A stretch of 64,000 nucleotides of DNA, taken from assembly GCA_947489085.1 (NCBI GenBank), contig CANLCJ010000017.1, positions 1 through 64,000 on the forward strand, in the 5' to 3' direction. Positions 25,656 through 36,633 of the stretch are shown here, piece after piece (within the stretch, counting starts at the first letter, position 1; every line of letters begins with the position of its first letter). The stretch comes from an uncultured Flavobacteriaceae bacterium (lineage in GTDB: Bacteria; Bacteroidota; Bacteroidia; Flavobacteriales; Flavobacteriaceae). The position numbers and the translations under genes were made by a program. A model generated the notes under the pieces. That model was given only the letters and a program-made list of their open reading frames with translations. It was not told the DNA's origin and did no database searches.

Positions 25656-27458
25656 ATGACCCAAAGTGATACAGATGTATTAGTAACAACCAAAACACTA
25701 GCTAAAGCTATTCGATTGCACAAATATGGTTATGCAGGGAAACTGCTAGCTTGGGTACTGATGCATGTGTTACGTTTGCCTGTACTTAACAGTATTTATA
25801 AACGTAACAAGCATTTAAAAGGGCGTCTTTTTCTAGATGGTATCTTAGGCGATTTTAAGGTTCGTTATTACATTCCAAAAACAGATTTAAAACGACTGCC
25901 CAAAGACGGGGCATTTATTACGATTTCCAACCACCCTTTAGGAGGAATAGATGGCATCCTCCTGCTTAAATTGGTGTTAGAGCAGCGGAAAGATTTTAAA
26001 ATCATGGGTAATTTTCTTTTACACAAAATTTTGCCTTTACAACCCTATATTATACCTGTAAACCCTTTTGAAGATAGGAAGGATTTAAAATCGAGCGTAG
26101 CAGGTTTTAAAGCAGCAATGTCGCATCTAAAATCTGGTAAACCATTGGGTGTTTTTCCAGCAGGAGAAGTGTCAACATCTAAACAAAATATAGATATAGT
26201 GGATAAGCCTTGGGCGCCAACAGCAATGAAGCTTATAAAGAAGGCAGAAGCTCCCGTAGTGCCTATTTATTTTAAGGCTAAAAATAGTGCGCTTTTTTAT
26301 CTGTTATCGCGAATAAGCAGCACGTTACGTACGGCCAAATTACCATCTGAGTTGTTAAACCAAAAACGACGGCTTATACAAATACGTATAGGACAGCCCA
26401 TAACAGTTAAAACCCAAGCCGAATACAAGTCCTTAGAAGCTTACACAAGTTTTTTAAGGTATAAAACCTACATGTTGTCCAAACCATTTAAAGTAAAGAC
26501 AAAACTTCAGGATTATAGCCCATCTTTTTTTAAAACGGGCATTAGCCCTAAAGCAATAGTGCAACCAGTAGATGATTTACTTATTTTACAGGAGATTACT
26601 TTGTTAAGAGATGGTAAGAACAGGCTTTTTGAAAGTAAGAATTACGAAGTTTATCTTACGCCAGCCCATAAAATACCTAACATACTAAAAGAAATAGGGC
26701 GGCTTAGAGAAATTACGTTTAGAGCTATAGGCGAAGGCTCCTTAAAAGCGATCGATTTGGACGCTTTCGACAATTATTACCACCATATGTTTTTATGGGA
26801 TACCACTAGCAAATGCATTGTTGGGGCCTACAGAATAGGCTTAGGAGCACAAGTATATAAGGCTTATGGCATAAAGGGCTTTTACTTGCATGATCTTTTC
26901 CGTTTCGAACCAGAATTGCATGGTATGATGCGTAAGTCTATCGAAATGGGTAGAGCATTTGTAATTAGAGCATACCAACAAAAACCAATGCCTCTATTTT
27001 TATTATGGAAGGGTGTTGTGCATACACTATTGCGTTACCCAGAACATAAATATCTTATAGGAGGAGTAAGCATTAGCAATCAATTTTCTCATTTTTCGAA
27101 GTCATTAATGGTAGAATACATGATGACCAACTACTACGATGCGGAGATTGCCAAATATATCAAGCCTAAGAAGGCGTTTAAAGCTGAGTTGCAAGCTAGA
27201 GACAAAGCTTATATTTTTAACGAACTTATAGCTAACGATTTGAATAAATTAGATAGGCTTATTGATGAGTTAGAGTCTGGCAAATTGAGAATGCCTGTAC
27301 TTTTAAAAAAATACATTAAACAGAACGCTAAGTTAGTTGCTTTTAACGTAGATCCCTTATTTAATAACGCTATAGATGGTTTAATGTATATTAAAATTGA
27401 TAACTTACCAGAAGCAACGGTTAAACCAGTAGCGGAAGAGTTTGCAAAACAACAGTAG
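25656..27458 (+). CDS. olsF: bifunctional ornithine-lipid acyltransferase (OlsF-like)
   Basis: A 600-residue two-domain protein. The N-terminal half is a PlsC-type O-acyltransferase with NHPLGGID (H93, D99; an H-x5-D spacing instead of the usual H-x4-D) and VFPAGEVS (~165-172). The C-terminal half (~310-530) is an OlsB-like N-acyl domain with AYRIGLG, FYLHDLFRF and EMGRAFV. This fusion is the layout of OlsF, which makes ornithine lipids in Flavobacterium and Serratia: the C-terminal part adds the first acyl group to ornithine, the N-terminal part the second. It would act at the inner membrane face. Ornithine itself versus another amino acid cannot be read from sequence. Confidence 0.78.
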   Translation: MTQSDTDVLVTTKTLAKAIRLHKYGYAGKLLAWVLMHVLRLPVLNSIYKRNKHLKGRLFLDGILGDFKVRYYIPKTDLKRLPKDGAFITISNHPLGGIDGILLLKLVLEQRKDFKIMGNFLLHKILPLQPYIIPVNPFEDRKDLKSSVAGFKAAMSHLKSGKPLGVFPAGEVSTSKQNIDIVDKPWAPTAMKLIKKAEAPVVPIYFKAKNSALFYLLSRISSTLRTAKLPSELLNQKRRLIQIRIGQPITVKTQAEYKSLEAYTSFLRYKTYMLSKPFKVKTKLQDYSPSFFKTGISPKAIVQPVDDLLILQEITLLRDGKNRLFESKNYEVYLTPAHKIPNILKEIGRLREITFRAIGEGSLKAIDLDAFDNYYHHMFLWDTTSKCIVGAYRIGLGAQVYKAYGIKGFYLHDLFRFEPELHGMMRKSIEMGRAFVIRAYQQKPMPLFLLWKGVVHTLLRYPEHKYLIGGVSISNQFSHFSKSLMVEYMMTNYYDAEIAKYIKPKKAFKAELQARDKAYIFNELIANDLNKLDRLIDELESGKLRMPVLLKKYIKQNAKLVAFNVDPLFNNAIDGLMYIKIDNLPEATVKPVAEEFAKQQ

Positions 27459-27503
27459 AATAGCACCACACCACATACAAAACTTTAATATTGACCATAA
27501 TAA

Positions 27504-27538
27504 ACAAAGGCTTGAATATTTAAATTCAAGCCTTTTCT
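27504..27538 (+). terminator. terminator between olsF and sdhB
   Basis: Stem AAAGGCTTGAAT/ATTCAAGCCTTT (27506-27517 and 27524-27535), 6-nt loop, T-rich on both strands; shared by the convergent olsF and sdh transcripts. Confidence 0.9.
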
Positions 27539-27559
27539 ATAAGTTGAGGGCTTCTTGTA

Positions 27560-28300
27560 TTATACAGAAGCTTTCATAAGTTCTCTGTTCATTCTTGCAA
27601 TGTTATCTAAAGAAATACCTTTAGGGCATTCTACTTCGCAAGCGCCGGTATTGGTACAATTACCAAAACCTTCTAAATCCATTTGGTTTACCATGTTTTT
27701 AACACGATCTGCTGCCTCTACTTGACCTTGAGGTAATAACGCATATTGAGATACTTTTGCACCTACAAACAGCATAGCAGAAGAGTTTTTACATGTAGCC
27801 ACACAAGCACCACAACCAATACAAGTTGCCGCATCCATTGCTAAATCTGCATCTTCTTTAGGAATAGGAATGGCGTTAGCATCTTGGGTGTTACCAGATG
27901 TGTTTACAGAAATGTAACCACCAGCATGTTGAATTCTATCGAAAGCACTTCTGTCTACCGCTAAATCTTTTATTACAGGAAAAGCAGCAGCTCTAAAAGG
28001 TTCTATAGTTATGGTGTCTCCATCTTTAAACATACGCATGTGCAGTTGGCATGTTGTAACACCTCTATCTGGCCCATGTGCTTCACCATTAATATACATA
28101 GAGCACATACCGCATATACCTTCTCTACAATCGTGATCGAAAGCAACAGGATCTTCTCCAGAAGCTATTAACTGTTCATTTAGAACATCCATCATTTCGA
28201 GAAAAGACATGTGTTCTGAAATCTCTGTTACTTTATAATCGACCATTTGACCCTTTGTATTTGAGTCTTTCTGTCTCCAAATTTTAAGTGTTAAATTCAT
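27560..28300 (-). CDS. sdhB: succinate dehydrogenase/fumarate reductase iron-sulfur subunit
   Basis: A 246-residue electron-transfer subunit. The 2Fe-2S ligands are in CREGICGMC with a distant Cys in GVTTCQL, the 4Fe-4S ligands in [11 protein letters not shown] and the 3Fe-4S site in [12 protein letters not shown]. Last gene of sdhCAB, 10 bp after sdhA, closed by a terminator. With SdhC it forms a type B complex linking succinate oxidation to menaquinone. Confidence 0.96.
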   Translation of the reverse strand: MNLTLKIWRQKDSNTKGQMVDYKVTEISEHMSFLEMMDVLNEQLIASGEDPVAFDHDCREGICGMCSMYINGEAHGPDRGVTTCQLHMRMFKDGDTITIEPFRAAAFPVIKDLAVDRSAFDRIQHAGGYISVNTSGNTQDANAIPIPKEDADLAMDAATCIGCGACVATCKNSSAMLFVGAKVSQYALLPQGQVEAADRVKNMVNQMDLEGFGNCTNTGACEVECPKGISLDNIARMNRELMKASV

Positions 28301-28310
28301 AATGTCAATT

Positions 28311-30323
28311 CTATTTATATGAACGTTGTTTCAGTTCAATATCGTTAAATTCTAATTCTTCTTTATGTAAAACGGCATCTGCAGGTTCTCCTTTATATTC
28401 CCAAGCGGAAACAAAAGCAAACTCTTCATCGTTACGTTTAGCTTCTCCTTTTTGAGGGCCAGATTCTTCAGCAGATTCTTCTCTAAAGTGCCCACCACAA
28501 GATTCTTCTCGTGTTAAAGCATCTTTAGCAAATAATTCGCCAAGTTCAAGGAAATCTGCCACACGGCCAGCTTTCTCTAACTCAGGGTTCATTTCGTTAG
28601 CCCCACCAGGTACAGAAACTTCTTTCCAGAACTCTTCGCGTATTGCTTTGATTTCTGCCATGGCTTCTTTTAGGCCTTTTTCGTTACGAGACATACCGCA
28701 TTTGTCCCACATTACTTTTCCTAAGCGTTTGTGGAAGTAATCTACAGATTTTGTACCCTTATTGTTTACAAAGAAATCTATACGTGATTTGACTTCTTTT
28801 TCAGCATCTTCAAATTCCTTAGTATCGGTAGATATTTTACCTGTTCTAATATCATCTGCCAAGTAATCACCAATAGTATAAGGTAATACAAAATAACCAT
28901 CGGCTAAACCTTGCATTAAAGCAGAAGCCCCAAGCCTGTTGGCACCGTGGTCAGAGAAGTTTGCTTCTCCAATACAGTAGAGTCCCGGAACAGTAGTCAT
29001 TAAGTTATAATCTACCCATACACCACCCATGGTATAGTGTACAGCAGGATAAATCATCATTGGAGTTTCATAAGGATTCTCATCTACGATTTTCTCGTAC
29101 ATTTGGAATAAGTTTCCATATTTAGCCTCTACAATCTTTTTTCCTAAGTCTTTTATTTCGGCATCACTGGCATTAGCAATGTTTTTTACTTTAGCCTGTT
29201 CTTCGCCATATCTTATAATTGCAGATGCAAAATCTAAATATACAGCTTCTCCAGTAGCATTAACACCATATCCAGCATCACAACGCTCTTTTGCAGCCCT
29301 AGAAGCCACATCTCGAGGTACTAAGTTACCAAATGCAGGGTATCTGCGCTCTAAGTAATAATCTCTTTCGTCTTCAGATAAATCGGTTGGTTTTTTTCTA
29401 CCTTCACGAATTGCTTTTACGTCTTCTATATTTTTTGGCACCCATATACGGCCATCGTTACGTAAAGATTCCGACATTAAAGTTAACTTAGATTGGTAAT
29501 CTCCAGAACGTGGAATACAAGTAGGGTGAATTTGTGTGTAACATGGGTTAGCGAAAAATGCACCTTTTTTATGTATTTTCCAACCAGCAGAAACATTAGA
29601 ACCCATAGCGTTAGTGGATAGGAAGTAAACATTTCCATAACCACCAGAAGCTACAACCACAGCGTGTGCAGAGTGGCGCTCTATTTCTCCTGTAGTAAGA
29701 TTTCTTGCTATAATACCTCTTGCTTTACCATCTACTTTTACTAAATCTAGCATTTCATGACGGTTAAACATTTCAATTTTACCGCGAGCAATTTGGCGGT
29801 TCATTGCAGAATAGGCTCCCAACAATAATTGCTGTCCAGTTTGGCCTTTAGCATAAAAAGTTCTAGATACTAATACACCACCAAAAGAACGGTTATCTAA
29901 TAAACCACCATAGTCTCTTGCAAAGGGAACACCTTGCGCAACACACTGGTCTATAATATTGGTAGATACTTCTGCTAATCGGTGTACATTTGCTTCTCTA
30001 GAGCGGTAATCTCCACCTTTTACAGTATCGTAAAATAAACGGTAAGTAGAATCCCCATCGCCTTGATAATTTTTTGCGGCATTGATACCACCTTGTGCAG
30101 CAATAGAGTGTGCACGTCTAGGTGAATCTTGATATGCAAATGCTTTTACATTATAACCAAGCTCTGCCAAGGTAGCACAAGCAGATCCTCCTGCAAGACC
30201 AGTACCAACAACAATAATGTCGATATGCCTTTTATTAGCTGGGTTAACAAGGTTAATTTTGTTTTTATAATTAGTCCATTTATCTTTAATTGGACCTTCA
30301 GGTACTCTTGAATTTAAAGCCAT
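28311..30323 (-). CDS. sdhA: succinate dehydrogenase/fumarate reductase flavoprotein subunit
   Basis: A 670-residue catalytic subunit. FAD binding: [17 protein letters not shown] near residue 38, and [14 protein letters not shown] containing the His-adjacent loop. Substrate site: HPTCIPRSG and the DVASRA arginine region; a second FAD contact is [16 protein letters not shown]. Its length (670) matches the long Bacteroidota/B. subtilis-type class rather than the shorter proteobacterial enzyme. Lies 13 bp after sdhC and 10 bp before sdhB. Confidence 0.96.
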   Translation of the reverse strand: MALNSRVPEGPIKDKWTNYKNKINLVNPANKRHIDIIVVGTGLAGGSACATLAELGYNVKAFAYQDSPRRAHSIAAQGGINAAKNYQGDGDSTYRLFYDTVKGGDYRSREANVHRLAEVSTNIIDQCVAQGVPFARDYGGLLDNRSFGGVLVSRTFYAKGQTGQQLLLGAYSAMNRQIARGKIEMFNRHEMLDLVKVDGKARGIIARNLTTGEIERHSAHAVVVASGGYGNVYFLSTNAMGSNVSAGWKIHKKGAFFANPCYTQIHPTCIPRSGDYQSKLTLMSESLRNDGRIWVPKNIEDVKAIREGRKKPTDLSEDERDYYLERRYPAFGNLVPRDVASRAAKERCDAGYGVNATGEAVYLDFASAIIRYGEEQAKVKNIANASDAEIKDLGKKIVEAKYGNLFQMYEKIVDENPYETPMMIYPAVHYTMGGVWVDYNLMTTVPGLYCIGEANFSDHGANRLGASALMQGLADGYFVLPYTIGDYLADDIRTGKISTDTKEFEDAEKEVKSRIDFFVNNKGTKSVDYFHKRLGKVMWDKCGMSRNEKGLKEAMAEIKAIREEFWKEVSVPGGANEMNPELEKAGRVADFLELGELFAKDALTREESCGGHFREESAEESGPQKGEAKRNDEEFAFVSAWEYKGEPADAVLHKEELEFNDIELKQRSYK

Positions 30324-30336
30324 AGTAATATTAAGA

Positions 30337-31014
30337 TTAATGGTTTTGAGTTAAAAAATGAAAAACAGCTACAGCAACAAAACCTAAAGGCACGATAACT
30401 GAATATACTTTACCTACAGTTAGCATTGTTTTTTTGCGTCCAACGGATGCTCCAACAGATTGAAATGCTGAATTGAAACCATGAGCTAAGTGTAAACCTA
30501 AAAGCACGAAAGCAACAACATAAGCAATAACTCTTGCTGGATTATGAAATTTTTCTACAAGTTCATGGTAGTATCTAAACTCTCCATTGTGTAACCCAGA
30601 GATGTCTCCTAAAACATATTTGGTGTTAATTTCGGGAAACCAAAAATCGATAAAATGAAGTACAATAAATGCTAAAATTACCAAACCACTGTATATCATG
30701 TTTCGGCTTACCCAAGCAGAGTTTGCGGCACCGTTATTTTTGGCATAGGCTGTGCCGTTTGCTTTTTTGTTTTTTAATTCTAAAATAAAACCCATTACAA
30801 AATGGAAGACAACAGCAAAGATTAAAATTGGCTGAAGTAGAAACTGAACAACTGGGTTTGTACCCATAAAGTGAGATACTTCATTAAAAGCATCTGGACT
30901 AAAAATTGATAGTATATTAATTGCTAAATGTTGCAGCAAAAAAAACATGAGGAAAAATGCGGAAAGTGCCATAGCTACTTTCCTTCCGATTGAAGATTTA
31001 AAAAATCCGGCCAT
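30337..31014 (-). CDS. sdhC: succinate dehydrogenase cytochrome b subunit
   Basis: A 225-residue membrane anchor with five predicted helices and conserved His (QHLAIN, HFVMGF, HFIDFW, HLAHGF, AVFHFL) suited to two b haems. This is the single-subunit, di-haem type B anchor, so no sdhD is expected and none is present. First gene of the operon, behind a good TTTTG-N19-TATATTTG promoter. Confidence 0.94.
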   Translation of the reverse strand: MAGFFKSSIGRKVAMALSAFFLMFFLLQHLAINILSIFSPDAFNEVSHFMGTNPVVQFLLQPILIFAVVFHFVMGFILELKNKKANGTAYAKNNGAANSAWVSRNMIYSGLVILAFIVLHFIDFWFPEINTKYVLGDISGLHNGEFRYYHELVEKFHNPARVIAYVVAFVLLGLHLAHGFNSAFQSVGASVGRKKTMLTVGKVYSVIVPLGFVAVAVFHFLTQNH

Positions 31015-31044
31015 TGTATTAGTTATAATTAATTTTTATTATAG

Positions 31045-31076
31045 CAAATATAACTTACAATGTGTTTAACTCAAAA
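31045..31076 (-). promoter_or_regulatory. sdhCAB promoter
   Basis: On the minus strand TTTTG, 19 nt, then TATATTTG, 31 nt before the sdhC start codon: the fullest match in this window to the Bacteroidota -33/-7 promoter. Confidence 0.7.
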
Positions 31077-31190
31077 CAAAGATGTCTTAAAGTCCTTATT
31101 AAGAATCATTACATAAAAGCTGTGTTTTTCAGGCTTAAACAATTGATCTTTAGTGCTTAAACTGCTTTTTATATTTGTTAGAAGCTAAAG

Positions 31191-33089
31191 TTATTCTATA
31201 ATAATTTTTAAAGTACTGCTTTTAGTATTTCCAGTAAGCTTTAAAAGGTAAAGTCCAGAAGCAATATTTTCAACATTTATTGCAGTATCGGCACTAAATT
31301 TATCTGTTAAAGCTAGACTACGTACCAGCTTGCCAGATAGGTCACGAATTTCTATAGTTTTAAGCTGTTGTGTTGAATTATTCTTTACAAAAAGAGTGCT
31401 GTTAGCAGGGTTGGGGAACACAAAAATGTTTTGGTTGAATAAAGTTTCGGAAGCAGTACTTAATACACACGAATCTTCAAAATCTGTCATACGTGTAAAG
31501 CTACAAGCAAAGTTATCTCTACCTAACGCTTGTACACTGGTTGCAGCAGTTATGTTCGAAGCATTTAAATCTCTCAATATCTCAAAATTAGAAATTGCAA
31601 AATGCATGGCATCGTCTGTGTCGATAACATGATCTAATTGGTGTGCATGTCCTAACTCGTGAAGCGCAACGCTTTCAAAATCCCATTGAAAAAATGTAAT
31701 GCCATTAGGGTTTTCACCAAAATACCAAGATTCTTGAGCGGGTGTTGAAGGGTTGTTTAGATCGGAACTAAACAGAATATCAATTTCTGTAACGGGAACA
31801 GTTTGGTCGTTACAAAACGCCGTAATAGAGCTTGTTGCACCCAAAACACCTTCAGGTAAAGGGTCCTCCGTATCAAAAGCTACAACACTTATGTTGTCTA
31901 CAGCTATTCTTGCTATTTGTGTTGGAGTTGCACTAAAAACCCAATTTATACGTGTTTGGCAGCGCCAGTTATTAAAAGCTCTTAAAAAAGCAGATCTTGC
32001 AGGGGCATCAGCATCAAATTCGTTGTTAAAAGACCATCTGATGTTGCCTGTATTGTTTGTGGATACGTGTTGTGTTCTTCTGCCTCGACTATCGTTAATT
32101 ATAGCATAAGTAACAACTAAATCTTGAGAAGAAACACCAATGGTTCCATCGGCATTTATAATTCTTATATCTCCTGTTCCTGCGGTACTAGGTACTTCTA
32201 CAACAATACTATTATCTGTCCAAGAAATTATTTGGCTGCTAAGCGCATTGGTATAATTTGGAGTGCCATCCTCACGGTTTACACCGCCAGAATCGGCATC
32301 TCTAAAACCAACACTACCTCTTGTGTCTCCAAAACCAGAACCTGATAATGTTAACCTGGAACTTGTACCTGCAGAAATTGCAGTTGGTGAAAATGTAATA
32401 TTTTCTGGAGGTAAAAACACAGCCTTACGTTTTTGCTGTACTTTTAGAGATGCTGTTTGTGCTTTTCCTAAATGTATTGCAGTTTGTTGCGTAATGCCAC
32501 TAATTGTAGCGTAGAAAGATTGTGAAGCAATTTGTGTTTTAGAAAATGGGTTGCTAAAGCCATCGGTAATAGCATCATAGCGATAAAACCCTTGCAGGCT
32601 ACTGTAAACATTATATTTTTTGTTATTGGATGCAGTATTGGGAACTAGATGACTTGAATTAGTGTTTTCGGTTAGTATAAACACACCACTTTCTCCTATA
32701 CTTAGCTTCAAATTGGGTATTATTGTTTGCTTTACACCTTCTACAATACCTCCCTTGGTAATAATATCTAAAGTATTCGCGGTTTCGCCTTTAAAAATGC
32801 TATGTATTCTAATGGTACTAAGAGTGTAAATATTGTCTCTAGTTGTATTCCATGAACTTTTTTGTGAAACAACTTCGCCTTCTACAACCAATTGCCCGGC
32901 GTTTAATTGATTTTCTAAAGGGATTTCGTATAGCATGCCACCTTGAGCATTAACACTCAAAGTTGTTAAAATCAGAATTAGTAATAAAGGAATTTGCCTT
33001 TTGGCTAAGGCAATATTGAGTTGTTTGAAAGTGCGCACAAAAAACAGTTTATTGTATAGGTTTTGCCTACAATCGATTGATATGGACAA
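31191..33089 (-). CDS. TIG-domain HELGH metalloprotease with T9SS sorting domain, paralogue 1
   Basis: Up to 632 residues. Layout: signal peptide ending at SVNAQ; a conserved N-terminal domain (IPLENQL, VVEGEVVSQKSSW, LSTIRIHSIFKG); an IPT/TIG fold (~230-320: ITFSPTAISAG, GSGFGD, GFRDADSGG); a zinc-protease domain with HELGHAHQLDH (~475-485), i.e. HExxHxxxxxH, followed by a Met-turn-like AMHF; and a C-terminal T9SS type A sorting domain (VFPNPANSTLFV to KIIIE). Metzincin-like secreted protease is the best reading. The first-Met start at 33089 gives an unusually long n-region; an in-frame GTG at 33038 (VRTFKQLN) is a plausible alternative. Two paralogues follow upstream. Confidence 0.75.
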   Translation of the reverse strand: MSISIDCRQNLYNKLFFVRTFKQLNIALAKRQIPLLLILILTTLSVNAQGGMLYEIPLENQLNAGQLVVEGEVVSQKSSWNTTRDNIYTLSTIRIHSIFKGETANTLDIITKGGIVEGVKQTIIPNLKLSIGESGVFILTENTNSSHLVPNTASNNKKYNVYSSLQGFYRYDAITDGFSNPFSKTQIASQSFYATISGITQQTAIHLGKAQTASLKVQQKRKAVFLPPENITFSPTAISAGTSSRLTLSGSGFGDTRGSVGFRDADSGGVNREDGTPNYTNALSSQIISWTDNSIVVEVPSTAGTGDIRIINADGTIGVSSQDLVVTYAIINDSRGRRTQHVSTNNTGNIRWSFNNEFDADAPARSAFLRAFNNWRCQTRINWVFSATPTQIARIAVDNISVVAFDTEDPLPEGVLGATSSITAFCNDQTVPVTEIDILFSSDLNNPSTPAQESWYFGENPNGITFFQWDFESVALHELGHAHQLDHVIDTDDAMHFAISNFEILRDLNASNITAATSVQALGRDNFACSFTRMTDFEDSCVLSTASETLFNQNIFVFPNPANSTLFVKNNSTQQLKTIEIRDLSGKLVRSLALTDKFSADTAINVENIASGLYLLKLTGNTKSSTLKIIIE

Positions 33090-33183
33090 ACTTATAGCGC
33101 AAAAACTAATAAACCAATTAAATAAACTAAAATATTAACTCAGATACTAATTTGATAGAAAATAGATGAAAGCTTGTTGGAAT

Positions 33184-34992
33184 TTACCTTATTATTATTC
33201 GAGATGTAAAATCATCGCCCTCGTAACTAATATTAATAAAATAAAGTCCAGGATTAATTTGTTGTAAGTCTACCCGTTCTGTTGGTGCTGCAGCTCTTAA
33301 ATCTTTAAACATAACCCTTCTGCCACTTACATCGTATATGCTAATATCATTAAGTGCAATGCCAGAAACGTTTTGTATAAAAAGTTGATCTTCAACAGGG
33401 TTTGGGAAGATTGTTATGGCTTCACTAACCTCTACAGTATCATCACTACCATCTGTAGAACAGTTGCCAGCAAAAGCTGTCATTAAGGGGATATTTAGGC
33501 ATATTTGATTGGTTGTACTTCTTAATTGTATGTTATTGGCTGCAGCTATGGAACCCGCATCAATTTCGCGATTTTTTTGTCCAGGTAAAGAGGCAAAATG
33601 CATAAGATTATCAATATCTATAACATGACCCAATTGATGGGCATGGCCCAACTCGTGCAAGACTACTTCTTCAAAGTCGAATTGACCGTTACCTATACCT
33701 TCTTCCCCAAAAAACCAATCCATATCTGTACTAAATACAATATCTAAATCGCTAACAAACCACATTAATCCAGTTGGACATAAAACTCCAGAATAGGTAG
33801 AGAATGTACTTCCAAGTATGCCTGCATCTAGAGGCTCTACTATGGTGTTATCGAAAGTTACAATATGTCCAGAACCATCTAGACCATTATCTTGCGTTGG
33901 AGAATTACTAATGATCCAATTTATACCTGTTTCACAACGCCATGTTTCTACAGAACGCTGAAAAGCACTTCTGGCGCCAGGATGGTCTGCGTCTTCTAAA
34001 AAACGAGACGACAGTTCCCAAGTATATCCACCAAAATTATTATTGTTAATGTGCTGTACTTGGAAGCTTTCGTTTTCTGGATCAGTAACCACGTTAGATT
34101 CAGAAGATGTTACCGTTAGTATTTGGGAGGATAGCGTACCTACCCGATTTACATCTCGTACAACAATTTCTCCCGTGCCAGCAGCAGATGGTACTTCGAG
34201 TCTAATCTCGGTATCGGACCAAAATAGAATTTCGCTGTTTAGAGCGTCTATAAAGCCTCTACCACCACTGTCTGCATCTCTAAACGCTACAGAGCCAACG
34301 AAATCTCCAAATTCGTTTCCTGTAATGGTTAAAATAGATTTTGTTCCTGCTGTTATGGTGGTTGGAGAAAAAGCGATATTACGTGGGGGAAATTGACTGC
34401 TTTTACTGGCGGCGGTATTTGAAGTTTTAGCGTCCGGGTTTGTCTTCATTTCAATGACAGGTTTTCCTGTTACATTTGTTATTTCTTTATAAAATGAAGA
34501 CGTAATGCCTTTTCTGGCTTGTAATGTATTGGCAACTTCGTTGGTAGATAAGCTGTAGCGGTAAAAACCCTGACTGCCAGAATAGGCTTTATATTGGGGT
34601 GTGTTACTTTTATGCGCTACACTTAATTTCGTGTCGTCTTCATTTAAAGTAAAAACGCCTAGCTCTCCCATTTTTAAGTCAAGCACGTGAGATGCTACAA
34701 TACCTTTATCTCCTACAAAACCACCCAGAGTTATTACTTCTACAATTTCTGTGTTGAGTTTGCCTTTAAAAACTTTATAAACTTCTACTGTATTAGCAGT
34801 ATAAATCATCTTATGGTTATCATCCCAATAGGATGTCTTTGCTATAACCTTTCCTTCTAAAACAGTGCTAGACTTTTCAATTTGTTGTTCTAAAGGGATT
34901 TCCAACAATGTACTTTGAGCATTTATAACATTTATGTTTAACAGAAATGCCACAACAAATAATGCTAAATGGGAAATAATGTTTTTAGTCAT
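33184..34992 (-). CDS. TIG-domain HELGH metalloprotease with T9SS sorting domain, paralogue 2
   Basis: 602 residues with the same architecture as its neighbour: signal peptide ending at VINAQ; N-terminal domain (LEIPLEQQIEKS, VLEGKVIAKTSYW, VYKVFKGK); TIG domain (IAFSPTTITAG, GNEFGD, FRDADSGG); protease domain with HELGHAHQLGH (~444-454) and Met-turn-like LMHF; and the T9SS domain IFPNPVEDQLFI to RIIIR. Here residue 10 of the zinc motif is Gly, one step from the matrixin HExxHxxGxxH. Sequence divergence from paralogue 1 is substantial, so this is not a recent duplication. Confidence 0.77.
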   Translation of the reverse strand: MTKNIISHLALFVVAFLLNINVINAQSTLLEIPLEQQIEKSSTVLEGKVIAKTSYWDDNHKMIYTANTVEVYKVFKGKLNTEIVEVITLGGFVGDKGIVASHVLDLKMGELGVFTLNEDDTKLSVAHKSNTPQYKAYSGSQGFYRYSLSTNEVANTLQARKGITSSFYKEITNVTGKPVIEMKTNPDAKTSNTAASKSSQFPPRNIAFSPTTITAGTKSILTITGNEFGDFVGSVAFRDADSGGRGFIDALNSEILFWSDTEIRLEVPSAAGTGEIVVRDVNRVGTLSSQILTVTSSESNVVTDPENESFQVQHINNNNFGGYTWELSSRFLEDADHPGARSAFQRSVETWRCETGINWIISNSPTQDNGLDGSGHIVTFDNTIVEPLDAGILGSTFSTYSGVLCPTGLMWFVSDLDIVFSTDMDWFFGEEGIGNGQFDFEEVVLHELGHAHQLGHVIDIDNLMHFASLPGQKNREIDAGSIAAANNIQLRSTTNQICLNIPLMTAFAGNCSTDGSDDTVEVSEAITIFPNPVEDQLFIQNVSGIALNDISIYDVSGRRVMFKDLRAAAPTERVDLQQINPGLYFINISYEGDDFTSRIIIR

Positions 34993-35240
34993 AATACAAT
35001 GGCGAATTGGGGTTAGAGAAATTAAGGTACTATTAATAAACGTTAAAAAGGGTTTAGAAATTGTATATTTAAGTAGGGGTAATTGGCAAAACCTTACTTA
35101 AAACCCTCATTAAAAAAGAGGAAACGAGATCTTTTACAACGAAGTGTTTGCGTGTGTTTTGAAAATGGTAAAATACATTTAGAAATATGTTGCAATTTTA
35201 ACGCAGGTTTTTAAACTAGATAAAAGCAATAATCCTTTTG

Positions 35241-35248
35241 TAAATTTG
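35241..35248 (+). promoter_or_regulatory. -7 box TAAATTTG upstream of pepP
   Basis: Matches TAnnTTTG 22 bp before the aminopeptidase start codon; no distinct -33 element. Confidence 0.5.
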
Positions 35249-35270
35249 TAAAAGAAAATTAACACATACT

Positions 35271-36569
35271 ATGAAATACGATCCTATCGATGCAGCTCTA
35301 TTTGTTAAAAACAGAGCTAACTTTACATCTAAAATGTTGCCTAATAGCTTGGCTATCTTTAATTCTAACGATATTTACCCTGTTAGTGCAGATAGCACTT
35401 TACCATTCGAGCAACACCGAGATATTTTTTACCTAAGTGGTGTAGATCAAGAAGAAAGTATTCTAGTATTGTTTCCCGATTGTCCAAAAGAAAAGCATAG
35501 AGAGCTTCTCTTTTTAAAAGAAACTAACGCACATATTGCAGTTTGGGAAGGTGAGAAACTAACCAAAGACGCTGCATATAAAACAAGTGGTATAAAAACG
35601 GTATATTGGTTGAAGGATATGGAGCGTGTGCTTTTTGAAATTTTGACGCAATGCAGTACCATCTACATTAATACTAACGAACATTACAGGTCTAATGTAG
35701 AAGTAGAAACGCGAGAAGATAGATTTACCAAATGGTTAAAAGATAAATATCCAGCACATAATGTGGCTAAAAGTAACCCGATACTACAACGGTTGCGATC
35801 TATTAAAGCGCCAACAGAAATTTCGTTGATACAAAATGCGTGCGATATTACAGAAAAAGGATTTAGACGGGTGTTGCAGTTCGTAAAACCAGATGTTATG
35901 GAGTACGAAATTGAAGCCGAATTTATTCATGAATTTATAAGACGTAAATCTAAAGGGTTTGCCTACACACCAATTATAGCTTCAGGAAATAATGCTAATG
36001 TGTTGCACTATATACAGAATAATAAAGTGTGTAAATCTGGCGATCTCATACTTATGGATGTAGCCGCAGAATATGCAAACTACTCTAGCGATATGACGCG
36101 CACAATACCTGTTTCTGGGCGTTTTACCGAACGCCAAAAAGCAGTTTATAATGCTGTATTAAGAGTGAAAAATGCGGCTACTAAAATGCTAACACCAGGG
36201 ATAAATTGGGAAGATTACAATAAAGAAGTAGGAAAGGTAATGACTTCTGAGCTACTTGGTTTGGGATTACTAGATAAAACAGACGTTAAAAATGAAAACC
36301 CAGATTGGCCTGCTTATAAAACATATTTTATGCATGGCACCAGCCATCATTTAGGTTTAGATACGCACGATTATGGGCTACTTACAGAACCTTTGCAAGC
36401 AAATATGGTGCTTACAGTGGAGCCAGGTATTTACATCCCGAAAGAGGGTTTTGGCATTAGGCTAGAAGACGATGTGGTTATAAACAACTCAGGTTTACCA
36501 ACAAATCTTATGAAAAACATACCAATAGAAGCAGATGAGATTGAAGCGTTAATGCATAATAATGCCTAA
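35271..36569 (+). CDS. pepP: Xaa-Pro aminopeptidase (aminopeptidase P family)
   Basis: A 432-residue creatinase/prolidase-fold peptidase that removes an N-terminal residue preceding proline. N-terminal creatinase domain (~1-170), then a pita-bread catalytic domain with dinuclear metal ligands: Asp in LILMDVAAEYANYSSDMT (two Asp), His in FMHGTSHHLG, Glu in LTVEPGIY and Glu in IRLEDDVV. No signal peptide, so cytosolic. It interrupts the metalloprotease paralogue cluster on the opposite strand. Confidence 0.93.
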   Translation: MKYDPIDAALFVKNRANFTSKMLPNSLAIFNSNDIYPVSADSTLPFEQHRDIFYLSGVDQEESILVLFPDCPKEKHRELLFLKETNAHIAVWEGEKLTKDAAYKTSGIKTVYWLKDMERVLFEILTQCSTIYINTNEHYRSNVEVETREDRFTKWLKDKYPAHNVAKSNPILQRLRSIKAPTEISLIQNACDITEKGFRRVLQFVKPDVMEYEIEAEFIHEFIRRKSKGFAYTPIIASGNNANVLHYIQNNKVCKSGDLILMDVAAEYANYSSDMTRTIPVSGRFTERQKAVYNAVLRVKNAATKMLTPGINWEDYNKEVGKVMTSELLGLGLLDKTDVKNENPDWPAYKTYFMHGTSHHLGLDTHDYGLLTEPLQANMVLTVEPGIYIPKEGFGIRLEDDVVINNSGLPTNLMKNIPIEADEIEALMHNNA

Positions 36570-36585
36570 ACAGTTTAGCTAAAAT

Positions 36586-36622
36586 TCTGCTACAAGGTTT
36601 AGTAGGCCTGTCTTGTAGCAGA
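36586..36622 (+). terminator. terminator between pepP and paralogue 3
   Basis: Stem TCTGCTACAAG/CTTGTAGCAGA with a 15-nt loop followed by TTTATAAA; located between convergent genes. Confidence 0.75.
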
Positions 36623-36633
36623 TTTATAAATAA

